The translations under genes and the position numbers were made by a program. Positions 50,014-57,662 of a stretch of DNA of 64,000 nt are shown piece by piece. Source of the stretch: JANLYC01 sp963815445 (GTDB taxonomy: Bacteria; Actinomycetota; Actinomycetes; Propionibacteriales; Nocardioidaceae); the NCBI GenBank assembly GCA_963815445.1, contig CAWFGV010000011.1, forward strand, positions 434,001 through 498,000. The letters run 5' to 3'. Positions within the stretch are counted from its first letter, which is position 1, and every line of letters starts with the position of its first letter. Under the pieces are notes generated by a model, which was given only the letters and a program-made list of their open reading frames with translations, did no database searches and was not told the DNA's origin.

Positions 50014-51729
50014 AGAGGTGAGCTTGAGGTCGGGGAAGTCGTCCTCGGTGTAGGAGTGTTCGGCGTGGATACCGCTCTCGAGCGCGCTGACCTCGTCACC
50101 TCGCAGCTCCACCCGGCGAATCTTGCCCGAGATCGTCTTGGGCAGGTCGGCGAACTCCAACCGGCGGATCCGCTTGTACGGCGCCAGGTGCTCACGTGAG
50201 AACTTGAGGATGTCGAACGCCAGCTGCCGACTCGGGTCGACACCGTCGACGAGGACGACGAACGCCTTCGGCACGGCCAGTCGCACCGGGTCAGGGGAAG
50301 GCACGACCGCCGCCTCCGCAACAGCGGGGTGCTCGATCAACACGCTTTCGAGCTCGAACGGGCTGATCCGGTAGTCGCTGGCCTTGAACACGTCGTCCGC
50401 CCTGCCGACGTACGTGATGTAGCCGTCCTCGTCGAGCGCCGCGACGTCGCCGGTGTGGTAGAAGCCGCCGCGGGTCGCCTCGTCGTTGCGGGTCGGGTCG
50501 TCGCGGTAGCCGCGCATCAGCCCGAGCGGTCGCCGGGCGAGCTCCAGGCAGATCTCCCCGTCACTTCCCACCTCCCCGCTGACCGGATCGACCAGGGAGA
50601 CGACGTAGCCCGGAAGGGGTCGACCCATCGAGCCCAGCTTGATGCGCTGGCCCGGTGAGTTGCCCACCTGGGCGGTCGTCTCGGTCTGCCCGAAGCCGTC
50701 GCGGATCGTGATTCCCCATGCCCGCGTGATCTGCTCGATCACCTCGGGGTTGAGCGGTTCGCCGGCGCCGACGCACTCGCGCAGAGACAGCCGATGGGAG
50801 CCGAGCGTGGTCTGAGCCAGCATGCGCCACACCGTCGGCGGTGCGCAGAACGTCGTCACGCCGACGCGCTCGAGGACGTCGAGCAGCTTCTCGGCATCGA
50901 AGCGGGCGTAGTTGTGGATGACCACGGTCGCACCGGCGTTCCACGGTGCGAAGAAGCACGACCACGCGTGCTTGGCCCACCCCGGCGAGGAGATGTTGAG
51001 GTGCAGGTCACCAGGCTGCAACCCGATCCAGTACATCGTGGAGAGGTGCCCGATCGGGTACGACGTGTGCGTATGCTCGACCAGCTTCGGCTGAGCCGTG
51101 GTCCCGGACGTGAAGTACAGCAGCAAGGTGTCGTCGCCGGCGGTGTCTCCGCCGACGAGCGGATCGACATCGTCAGCCACCCCGTCCTCGTAGGACAGCC
51201 AGCCCTCGGCGGCCCCCACACTCACCTTGACCAGGTCGACGGCGATCGGGTCGAGCTTGTCCGTATCGGCGGCACCGGCGATGACGGCGCGCACCTGTCC
51301 ACGGGTGACCCGGTCCTCGAGGTCGGCTGCGGACAGCAGCGTGGTCGCCGGAATCATCACCGCACCCAGCCGGATGCAGGCCAGCATCGACACCCACAGG
51401 GGTGCCACGTTGCCGAGCAGGAGCAGCACCCGGTCCCCATGTCCGACCCCGTGGCTGTCGAGGTACGCCGCCAGCCGCTGCGATCTCAGCACGACCTCGG
51501 AGAAGGACAGCCGGGTCTGCGATCCGTCGTCCTCGACGATCAGCAGCGCGGTGGCGGAGCCGTGTTCGGCCGCGAGCACGTCGATCCAGTCGGTGGCGTA
51601 GTTGAAGCGATCGACCTCCGGCCAGCGGAAGTCGCGGTAAGCGGTGTCGTAGTCCTCGCGGTGGGCCTGCAGGAAGTCGCGGGCCGCCCGGAACGCGGTG
51701 GATGCGGTCGAGGGGGTGCGGTCACTCAT
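50005..51729 (-). CDS. AMP-forming acyl-CoA synthetase
   Basis: A 574-residue ANL-superfamily enzyme, activating a carboxylate as acyl-AMP and then acyl-CoA. LLLYFTSGTTAQPK is the phosphate loop (a STG-type loop), YARFDAEKLLDVL and RDGFGQTETT follow, YHTGDVAALDEDGYITYVGRADD is the hinge region, and PKTISGKIRRVEL has the catalytic lysine. The chain looks like medium-chain or acetoacetyl-type enzymes more than acetyl-CoA synthetase. The substrate cannot be fixed. ATG 51729 has CAGACT 6 nt upstream. It is divergent (76 bp) from a Pat-like acetyltransferase that could acetylate its lysine. Confidence 0.9.
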   Translation of the reverse strand: MSDRTPSTASTAFRAARDFLQAHREDYDTAYRDFRWPEVDRFNYATDWIDVLAAEHGSATALLIVEDDGSQTRLSFSEVVLRSQRLAAYLDSHGVGHGDRVLLLLGNVAPLWVSMLACIRLGAVMIPATTLLSAADLEDRVTRGQVRAVIAGAADTDKLDPIAVDLVKVSVGAAEGWLSYEDGVADDVDPLVGGDTAGDDTLLLYFTSGTTAQPKLVEHTHTSYPIGHLSTMYWIGLQPGDLHLNISSPGWAKHAWSCFFAPWNAGATVVIHNYARFDAEKLLDVLERVGVTTFCAPPTVWRMLAQTTLGSHRLSLRECVGAGEPLNPEVIEQITRAWGITIRDGFGQTETTAQVGNSPGQRIKLGSMGRPLPGYVVSLVDPVSGEVGSDGEICLELARRPLGLMRGYRDDPTRNDEATRGGFYHTGDVAALDEDGYITYVGRADDVFKASDYRISPFELESVLIEHPAVAEAAVVPSPDPVRLAVPKAFVVLVDGVDPSRQLAFDILKFSREHLAPYKRIRRLEFADLPKTISGKIRRVELRGDEVSALESGIHAEHSYTEDDFPDLKLTSPS

Positions 51730-51735
51730 GCCCAG

Positions 51736-51741
51736 AGTCTG
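51736..51741 (-). promoter_or_regulatory. -10 hexamer CAGACT, leaderless promoter
   Basis: On the minus strand CAGACT ends 6 nt before the ATG at 51729. Confidence 0.4.
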
Positions 51742-51793
51742 GTCGGTGGCACGTCAGCCGTAAAGACGTAACCGGACGGTCATGTCGACCCGA

Positions 51794-51799
51794 TAGATT
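51794..51799 (+). promoter_or_regulatory. -10 hexamer TAGATT, leaderless promoter
   Basis: TAGATT ends 6 nt before the GTG at 51806 of the Pat-like gene and supports that start. Confidence 0.5.
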
Positions 51800-51805
51800 G
51801 CGCAT

Positions 51806-54544
51806 GTGTCCGAGCCGCCGGTCGAACCGCACTATCCCGCTCACTGGGAGGCGGACGTCCTGCTCCTGGACGGGGGTGCGGCCAGGCTGCGCCCGATCCG
51901 GCCCGACGACGCCGGACGACTGGTGACGTTCTACGCGCGCGTCTCGCCCGAGTCGAAGTACATGCGCTTCTTCGCGCCCTACCCGACCCTGAGTGACCGG
52001 GATGTCGAACATTTCACCAACGTCGACTACGCCGACCGGGTCGCCTTCGTGGTCACCGTGGCCGAGGCCATCATTGCCGTAGGTCGCTACGACAAGCTGG
52101 CTGACGGAGAGGCCGAGGTGGCCTTCCTCGTCCAGGACCGGCACCAGGGCAGGGGGCTGGCGCAGCTGCTGCTCGAGCACCTGGCCCAGGCGGGCCGTGA
52201 GCGGGGCTACGCCAGGTTCATCGCGGACGTGCTGCCGGACAACGCCCGGATGATCCAGACCTTCAGAGACTTCGGCTACCACATCGAGGGTGGCTACGAG
52301 GACGGCGTGATGCGTCTCGTCTTCCCCATCCAGGCCACCGACACCGCGGTCGGGGTGATGCGGGCTCGCGAGCACCGGGCGGAGGCCCGCTCGATGGAAC
52401 GCCTGTTCGAGGCCAAGAGCGTCGCGATCATCGGCGCCAGCCGGCGACAGGACACGATCGGGAGCACGCTCGTTCGCAATCTCGTGCTCGGTGGGTACTC
52501 CGGGCGCGTGTACGCCGTCAACCCGGCCGCAGACGCGGTGGCCGGCATGCCGGCCTACAAGAGCGTCCAGGACATCCCGGAGAGCGTGGACCTGGCTGTG
52601 GTGGCGGTCCCTGCGGACTCGGTGCAGGACGTCGTGCTCGACTGCGCCGCCAAGGGGGTGCACGGACTCGTCGTCGTCTCCAGCGGCTTTGCCGAGACCG
52701 GACACGAGGGGCGGCAGCGGCAGCGGCAGCTGGTCGGCCTGGCTCGCTCCTACGGTGTCCGGCTGGTGGGCCCCAACTGTCTCGGGGTGATCAACACGGC
52801 CAGCGACGTGTCCCTGAACGCCTCGCTGTCGCCCGTGATGCCACCGCGTGGGCGCGTCGGCTTCTTCTGCCAGTCCGGAGCACTCGGTGTCGCGATCCTC
52901 GAGACGGTGGCCCGGCGCGGGCTGGGCATCTCGACGTTCGTCTCGGCGGGAAATCGCGCCGACGTGTCCGGAAACGATCTGCTGCAGTACTGGCAGGAGG
53001 ACGACGCCACCGAGGTCGTCCTGCTGTACCTGGAGTCGATCGGAAATCCGCGCAAGTTCTCCAGGATCGCGCGGCGGGTGGGCCGCGACAAGCCCGTGGT
53101 AGCGGTCAAGTCCGGCCGGGCCACCCAGGGGGTCCCGGTCGGCCACTCGATGACCAGGATGGTGGCACCGCAGGCCGCTGTCGACGCCATGTTCAGGCAG
53201 GCCGGTGTGATCCAGGTGGCGACGCTCGATGAGATGTTCGACGTCGCGCAGCTGTTGGCCCACCAGCCGTTGCCGCTGGGTCCACGTGTCGCCGTGGTCG
53301 GGAACTCCGACGCGCTCGGGCTGCTCGCGGCCGACTCGGCCGCCGCGAGCGGTCTGGTCGTCGAGAAGTCGATCTCGTTGAGCTCGGACGCCACCGCTGA
53401 GGACTTCGAACGCGCGCTCGACGAGGCGATCGACCATCCCGCGGTCGACGCGGTGATCGCGGTGTTCATCCCGGTTCTCACGACGTCGGGGGAGCAGGTG
53501 GCAAATGTGCTCGCGGCGGTGGGCGAGCAGTCCGACAAGCCGCTGGTCTCGACCTTCCTCGGCAGCGAAGGCGTGCCCGAGCTCTTGCGGGTCCCTGACC
53601 TCGAGGGCGCGGCCGGTCGGGGCTCGGTCCCGTCGTACGCCGCGCCCGAGGCGGCCGTGCGTGCCCTGGCCCGCGTGGTCACGTACGGGCAGTGGGTCAA
53701 CCGACCGCAAGGAACCGTGCCCGTCTTCGACGACATCCGGCACGCTGCCGCCCGTAACTTCGTCGCCCGGTTGGTTCGCGACCAGCCGGCTGGCCTGGAC
53801 CTCGACGATGCGACCTTGCAGCAGCTGCTGGCTCACTACGGCGTGACCGTGGAGCCGCTGGTCCGGGTCACCACGCTCGACGCTGCCATTGCCGCGGCCG
53901 AAGGCTTCGGTTGGGACGTCGTCCTCAAGGCGACGGCTGACCATCTGCGGCAGCGACCCGACCTCGCGCACGTATGGCGCAACATCGACACTCCGGCCGA
54001 GATGTCGGACGCCTGGGACAACCTCAACGAGCTCATCGACGACTCGGTGCACGCCGACTTCGTCGTCCAGCCGATGGCCGATCCGGGGATCCCCATCTCG
54101 ATCGGCACGCTCGAGGATCCGTTGTTGGGTCCGGTCGTGTCCTTCGGGATGGCCGGGACCCCGTCCGAGCTGCTCGGCGACGTCTCCTACCGGATCCCCC
54201 CGCTCACCGACTCCGACGCATCGGACCTGGTGCGCGACGTGCGGGCGGCGCCACTGTTCTTCGGGTACCGCGGCTCGGAGGCGATCGACGTGCCGGCCGT
54301 CGAGGAGCTCATCCACCGGCTGGCCCAGCTCAAGGACGACATTCCGGAGGTCCAGGTGCTCGATCTGAGCCTGGTGCTCGCCGGAGCCGAGGGCGCCAAG
54401 GTCCTGCGGGCTTCGGGACGCCTCTGCCCGGTCACCGACGCGCGCAGTGACTGGTTCACGCGACGCATGTCAGGTCCCACGAGCGCCGATGACACGCACA
54501 TCACAGGACTCTCCGGTGTCTCCGGTGGCCCGGGGCGCGCCTGA
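51806..54544 (+). CDS. Pat-like protein: GNAT + NDP-forming acyl-CoA synthetase domains
   Basis: A 912-residue protein. Residues about 20-175 are a GNAT acetyltransferase (RLRPIRPDDAGRLVTFYARV; QDRHQGRGLAQLLLEHLAQA). Then come a CoA-binding domain (VAIIGASRRQDTIGSTLVRN; VSSGFAETG), succinyl-CoA-ligase-like flavodoxin domains (FFCQSGALGVAIL, with no His in the active position seen here) and an ATP-grasp domain (about 700-890). This is the layout of actinobacterial Pat enzymes that acetylate acyl-CoA synthetases, GNAT first, opposite to E. coli PatZ. The ligase half usually senses acetyl-CoA and lacks activity. GTG start fits the hexamer 6 nt upstream. Confidence 0.9.
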   Translation: MSEPPVEPHYPAHWEADVLLLDGGAARLRPIRPDDAGRLVTFYARVSPESKYMRFFAPYPTLSDRDVEHFTNVDYADRVAFVVTVAEAIIAVGRYDKLADGEAEVAFLVQDRHQGRGLAQLLLEHLAQAGRERGYARFIADVLPDNARMIQTFRDFGYHIEGGYEDGVMRLVFPIQATDTAVGVMRAREHRAEARSMERLFEAKSVAIIGASRRQDTIGSTLVRNLVLGGYSGRVYAVNPAADAVAGMPAYKSVQDIPESVDLAVVAVPADSVQDVVLDCAAKGVHGLVVVSSGFAETGHEGRQRQRQLVGLARSYGVRLVGPNCLGVINTASDVSLNASLSPVMPPRGRVGFFCQSGALGVAILETVARRGLGISTFVSAGNRADVSGNDLLQYWQEDDATEVVLLYLESIGNPRKFSRIARRVGRDKPVVAVKSGRATQGVPVGHSMTRMVAPQAAVDAMFRQAGVIQVATLDEMFDVAQLLAHQPLPLGPRVAVVGNSDALGLLAADSAAASGLVVEKSISLSSDATAEDFERALDEAIDHPAVDAVIAVFIPVLTTSGEQVANVLAAVGEQSDKPLVSTFLGSEGVPELLRVPDLEGAAGRGSVPSYAAPEAAVRALARVVTYGQWVNRPQGTVPVFDDIRHAAARNFVARLVRDQPAGLDLDDATLQQLLAHYGVTVEPLVRVTTLDAAIAAAEGFGWDVVLKATADHLRQRPDLAHVWRNIDTPAEMSDAWDNLNELIDDSVHADFVVQPMADPGIPISIGTLEDPLLGPVVSFGMAGTPSELLGDVSYRIPPLTDSDASDLVRDVRAAPLFFGYRGSEAIDVPAVEELIHRLAQLKDDIPEVQVLDLSLVLAGAEGAKVLRASGRLCPVTDARSDWFTRRMSGPTSADDTHITGLSGVSGGPGRA

Positions 54545-54634
54545 TCGTGAGCGTGTCGACACGGGCTGATATCGGTGCCGGAAATGGCTTTCCCCAGCCA
54601 GGACGGTCTGCTGCCACGCCCAGGTCCTGCGTGC

Positions 54635-54640
54635 AAGGAT
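54635..54640 (+). promoter_or_regulatory. -10 hexamer AAGGAT, leaderless promoter
   Basis: AAGGAT ends 6 nt before the ATG at 54647. It is a moderate match and could also be read as a weak ribosome site. Confidence 0.35.
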
Positions 54641-54646
54641 GGGTGC

Positions 54647-55240
54647 ATGCGTGAGTCCACCCTCGCCGACCGGTCGGCCGATCTGCGCGAAGCCATCGAC
54701 CGGGTCGGTTACTACCCGGCCGTCGTCGCCGACGCCATCGAGTCCGCGCTCGCCGGGGAGGCGGTCCGCAGCTTCGTGATCCACCACGAGCCGACGTTCG
54801 ACCACGACGAGGTTCGCCGGCACGTCACGGTCTTGGTGCTGACACCCAGCCGGGTCGTGGTCGCGCACACCGACGAGCACCCACCGGACGACCTGCTTCC
54901 GGCGCCGTACGCCTCGACGTCGACCGAGGCGGTTCCCATCGAACAGGTGGGGAGTGTCACCGTGACCCGCATGGTCGCCAACCCGGCGGTCGCGTCCGAG
55001 CAGGGCTCGACAGATGTCAGCGAGGCCGTCCTGACGGTGGGCTGGGGTGCCGTACGCCGAGTCGACCTCGAGCCGGCGACCTGCAGTGATCCCGACTGCG
55101 TGGCCGACCACGGCTACACCGGCACCTTGGCTGCTGAGGATTTCGCACTCCGGATCAGCTCCAGTGCTGACGGTCCCGAGGCAGTCGCGCGGCTGCTCGC
55201 CTTCGCGGGCGACCTGAGCGCGGCGACCGTGCGGTCCTGA
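54647..55240 (+). CDS. DUF5998 family protein
   Basis: A 197-residue conserved actinobacterial protein. LREAIDRVGYYPAVVADAIE, SFVIHHEPTFDHDEVRRHVT and LTVGWGAVRRVDLEPATCSD are near-invariant blocks of the family. The C-terminal half has CSDPDCVADHGYTG, a conserved Cys pair with nearby His that might bind a metal. The protein is soluble and its function is unknown. It sits in the conserved order Pat-like, DUF5998, phosphodiesterase, thymidine kinase, as in Streptomyces. Two bp separate it from the next gene. Confidence 0.88.
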   Translation: MRESTLADRSADLREAIDRVGYYPAVVADAIESALAGEAVRSFVIHHEPTFDHDEVRRHVTVLVLTPSRVVVAHTDEHPPDDLLPAPYASTSTEAVPIEQVGSVTVTRMVANPAVASEQGSTDVSEAVLTVGWGAVRRVDLEPATCSDPDCVADHGYTGTLAAEDFALRISSSADGPEAVARLLAFAGDLSAATVRS

Positions 55241-55242
55241 AC

Positions 55243-56376
55243 GTGGACCTGGTGCAGCCGGCTGGGCCGGTCGTGCCCGAGTACGGCTCGAGATCGCTCG
55301 CCGAGGTGTTGCCGTCGGCCATCGCGGCAGCCGGTGCGGGGAATGGCTGGACGAACACGCTCGGGTTCCCGCCCATGGATTCCTATGTCGTGTTCCTGGT
55401 CGACGGGCTGGGGCAGCACCTCCTGCAGAACTACGTCGAGGAGGCGCCCTACCTCGCCGGCCTGCTCGGGAACGTCATCACGGTCGGGGTTCCATCGACC
55501 ACGGCGACGAGTCTCACCAGCCTCGGCACGGGCCTGCCGCCGGGGTCCCACGGGGTCGTCGGCTTCACCTCGCGCATCCCTGGCACCGACCGTCTCCTGG
55601 AGGCGCTGCGGTGGGACAAGAGCGTCGACCCCCGCGCATGGCAGAGCCACCCCACCTCGTTCGACCGGGCCCGAGAGTCCGGCATGTCGGCGACGGTCGT
55701 CAGCAAGCGCATGTTCGAGGGCACCGGTCTGACCGACGCGAGCCAGCGCGGGGCGACCTACGTCGGCGCCGACACGGTCGGTGAACGCATCTCGGGGTCG
55801 GTTCGAGCAGCGAGCGAGAGCCGTTCGATCACCTATCTCTACGAGGGCGAGCTCGACGCGACCGGTCACCGCCGGGGTTGCGGCTCCTGGGCATGGAAGC
55901 ACCAGCTGGCGATGATCGACAGCTTTGCGGCGCGCCTTCGCGAGGCCCTTCCCAGCGGAACGGGGCTGGTGGTCACCGGTGACCATGGCATGGTCGACAT
56001 CGACCCGGACACCCGCGTCGATGTCGACGGAGAACCGGAGCTGATGGAGGGGGTCGCGCTCTTCGGCGGCGAAGCCCGTTTCCGTCACCTGTACTGCGCC
56101 ACAGGTGCCGTCGACGACGTCGCTGCTCGTTGGAAGGAGCGGCTTGGCGGCGATGCCATCGTGGTCACGCGCGACCAAGCCATCGAGGCCGGCTGGTTCG
56201 GGCCGGTCGAGTCAGACGTACGGCCACGGCTCGGCGACGTGATGGTCGCTTGCATGGGTGACCTCGCGGTCGTGTCGACGAGCCGGTTCCCGTACGAAGC
56301 GACGTTGGTGGGTCTGCACGGATCGCTGACGCCGCAAGAGATGGTCGTTCCGCTGCTCGTGGACGCACCCGCCTGA
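55243..56376 (+). CDS. Alkaline-phosphatase-superfamily phosphodiesterase
   Basis: A 377-residue enzyme of the type I phosphodiesterase/nucleotide pyrophosphatase group. VFLVDGLGQHLLQNY has the first metal-binding Asp, GVPSTTATSLTSLGTGLPPG the nucleophile Thr region, YEGELDATGHRRGCGS the metal Asp/His of the middle block, and VVTGDHGMVDID the second metal DH pair. No signal peptide is visible, so it acts in the cytosol. The substrate, probably a nucleotide or phosphodiester, is unknown. GTG start immediately follows the DUF5998 stop, so one operon. Confidence 0.88.
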   Translation: MDLVQPAGPVVPEYGSRSLAEVLPSAIAAAGAGNGWTNTLGFPPMDSYVVFLVDGLGQHLLQNYVEEAPYLAGLLGNVITVGVPSTTATSLTSLGTGLPPGSHGVVGFTSRIPGTDRLLEALRWDKSVDPRAWQSHPTSFDRARESGMSATVVSKRMFEGTGLTDASQRGATYVGADTVGERISGSVRAASESRSITYLYEGELDATGHRRGCGSWAWKHQLAMIDSFAARLREALPSGTGLVVTGDHGMVDIDPDTRVDVDGEPELMEGVALFGGEARFRHLYCATGAVDDVAARWKERLGGDAIVVTRDQAIEAGWFGPVESDVRPRLGDVMVACMGDLAVVSTSRFPYEATLVGLHGSLTPQEMVVPLLVDAPA

Positions 56377-56390
56377 CCAACCGGTGACGG

Positions 56391-57053
56391 TCAGGTCGTG
56401 AACGGGAGGACGTCGGGCGACAGGGACGCTGCCTGGGCTCGAGCGGCTGTCATCCGGCGGCGGTGATGGAGCCGGCACAGGACCTCGTACCCGACGTCGG
56501 GCGGGGCCTCGTTCGGCTGTTCGACGTCACCCACGACGATGACATCCCCTTCGGTGACCATCTCGCCGTTCTCTGTCCGCGCGTTGTGGGTGGCGCGCTC
56601 CCCACACCAGCACAGGGCCTCGACCTGCAGGGTGTGTACCCGGTCAGCGAGCTCCACCAGCCGCGCCGAGCCGGGAAACAGCACAGTCCGGAAGTCGGTG
56701 AGGATGCCGAAGGCGAACACGTCGATCTGCAGGTCGTCGACGAGCCGGGCCAGCTGGTCGACCTGGTACGGCGTGTAGAACTGGGCTTCGTCGCAGATCA
56801 GGTAGTCGAACCGGCCGCCGCTGGTCAGGTCGTCGACCACGTAGTGCCAGAAGTTGAAGTCGGACGGTACTTCGACGGCGCCGACGCTGAGGCCGAGGCG
56901 ACTGGACAGCGTTGACGCACCGGCGCGGTCCTGGCTGGTGAAGATGTGGCCCACCCGGCCGCGGGCCCTGTGGTTGTGGTCCATCTGCAGGGCCAGCGTG
57001 CTCTTGCCGCAGTCCATGGTTCCGGTGAAGAAGATCAGGTCCGCCACGAGCAC
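56391..57053 (-). CDS. tdk: Thymidine kinase
   Basis: A 220-residue class II thymidine kinase for salvage of thymidine. LIFFTGTMDCGKSTLALQ is the P-loop, with DCGKS where FSGKS is more common, YLICDEAQFYTPYQVDQLA has Walker B, and DFRTVLFPGSARLVELAD is the substrate lasso region. The zinc site is changed: ALCWCGERATHNAR has two close cysteines, and the later pair ends as a single Cys near the C-terminus (YEVLCRLHHR). GTG 57053 is used, and a second GTG lies two codons later. Convergent with the phosphodiesterase (14 bp). Confidence 0.93.
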   Translation of the reverse strand: MLVADLIFFTGTMDCGKSTLALQMDHNHRARGRVGHIFTSQDRAGASTLSSRLGLSVGAVEVPSDFNFWHYVVDDLTSGGRFDYLICDEAQFYTPYQVDQLARLVDDLQIDVFAFGILTDFRTVLFPGSARLVELADRVHTLQVEALCWCGERATHNARTENGEMVTEGDVIVVGDVEQPNEAPPDVGYEVLCRLHHRRRMTAARAQAASLSPDVLPFTT

Positions 57054-57146
57054 CGATCATGCCATTGTGACCAGCGGCCCGGACGCCGGTCCGACGAGCC
57101 GGCAGGAATCCGCGCGTGGGTCCCACGATACGTACGCTTTGTGCCT

Positions 57147-57152
57147 CACTAT
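57147..57152 (+). promoter_or_regulatory. -10 hexamer CACTAT, leaderless promoter
   Basis: CACTAT ends 6 nt before the GTG at 57159 and decides this start within a longer open frame. Confidence 0.55.
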
Positions 57153-57158
57153 GGGGAC

Positions 57159-57644
57159 GTGAGCCAGAAGTATGTCGTCGAGAAGCCGATTGCGGTGCCC
57201 GGCCGGGGATTCTTCGCGCTTCCGGCGGCAGTCATCGCGGCTGTCGGTGCGGCCGGCGCCTGGTGGTACACCGCGCTCTCCTGGAAGTACACCTGCCAGG
57301 GCTCAGACAGCACGTCAGCCCCCGCGCCGGTGTCCCCGCAAGCACACCGGTGCGACCAGATCAGCCAGTCCGATGCGAAGATCGCGCTGGCGACCCTGGC
57401 CGTGGTGGGCTCGCTCATCGCCGCGAGTGTCGTATGGCGATGGATGTACGGTCGGGCCGGCGCGGTCGTCGTGGTGCTCGCGATCCTGCTGCCGGTCGTG
57501 CTGCAGTTCGGTGCGTTCTTCGTCGCCTCGCAGCCCTCCGACAGCTGCGACGCACTTGCCCGTTCGGAGCAGCAGACCGCGCTCCAGCAGTGGCGGTCCG
57601 CCGGACGGACCGGCGACCGCCCCGACATGTGCACCCGCGCCTGA
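57159..57644 (+). CDS. Hypothetical membrane protein, three helices
   Basis: A 161-residue protein with membrane helices at about 19-40 (PAAVIAAVGAAGAWWYTAL), 75-96 (LATLAVVGSLIAASVVW) and 103-125 (AVVVVLAILLPVVLQFGAFF). The loop between helices 1 and 2 contains two cysteines (KYTCQGSDST; HRCDQIS) and the C-terminus has two more (SDSCDAL; DMCTRA), which may form disulfides outside the cell. I do not recognise the family. Convergent with the acyl-CoA reductase gene (18 bp). Confidence 0.7.
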   Translation: MSQKYVVEKPIAVPGRGFFALPAAVIAAVGAAGAWWYTALSWKYTCQGSDSTSAPAPVSPQAHRCDQISQSDAKIALATLAVVGSLIAASVVWRWMYGRAGAVVVVLAILLPVVLQFGAFFVASQPSDSCDALARSEQQTALQQWRSAGRTGDRPDMCTRA

Positions 57645-57662
57645 GCGTCGACCGCAGCGGTC

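Noticed and set aside
51722..54316. 864-codon open frame antisense to the Pat-like gene
   Set aside because: His/Asp/Arg-rich translation without domains, typical of a shadow frame opposite a GC-rich gene; the plus strand carries clear conserved motifs.
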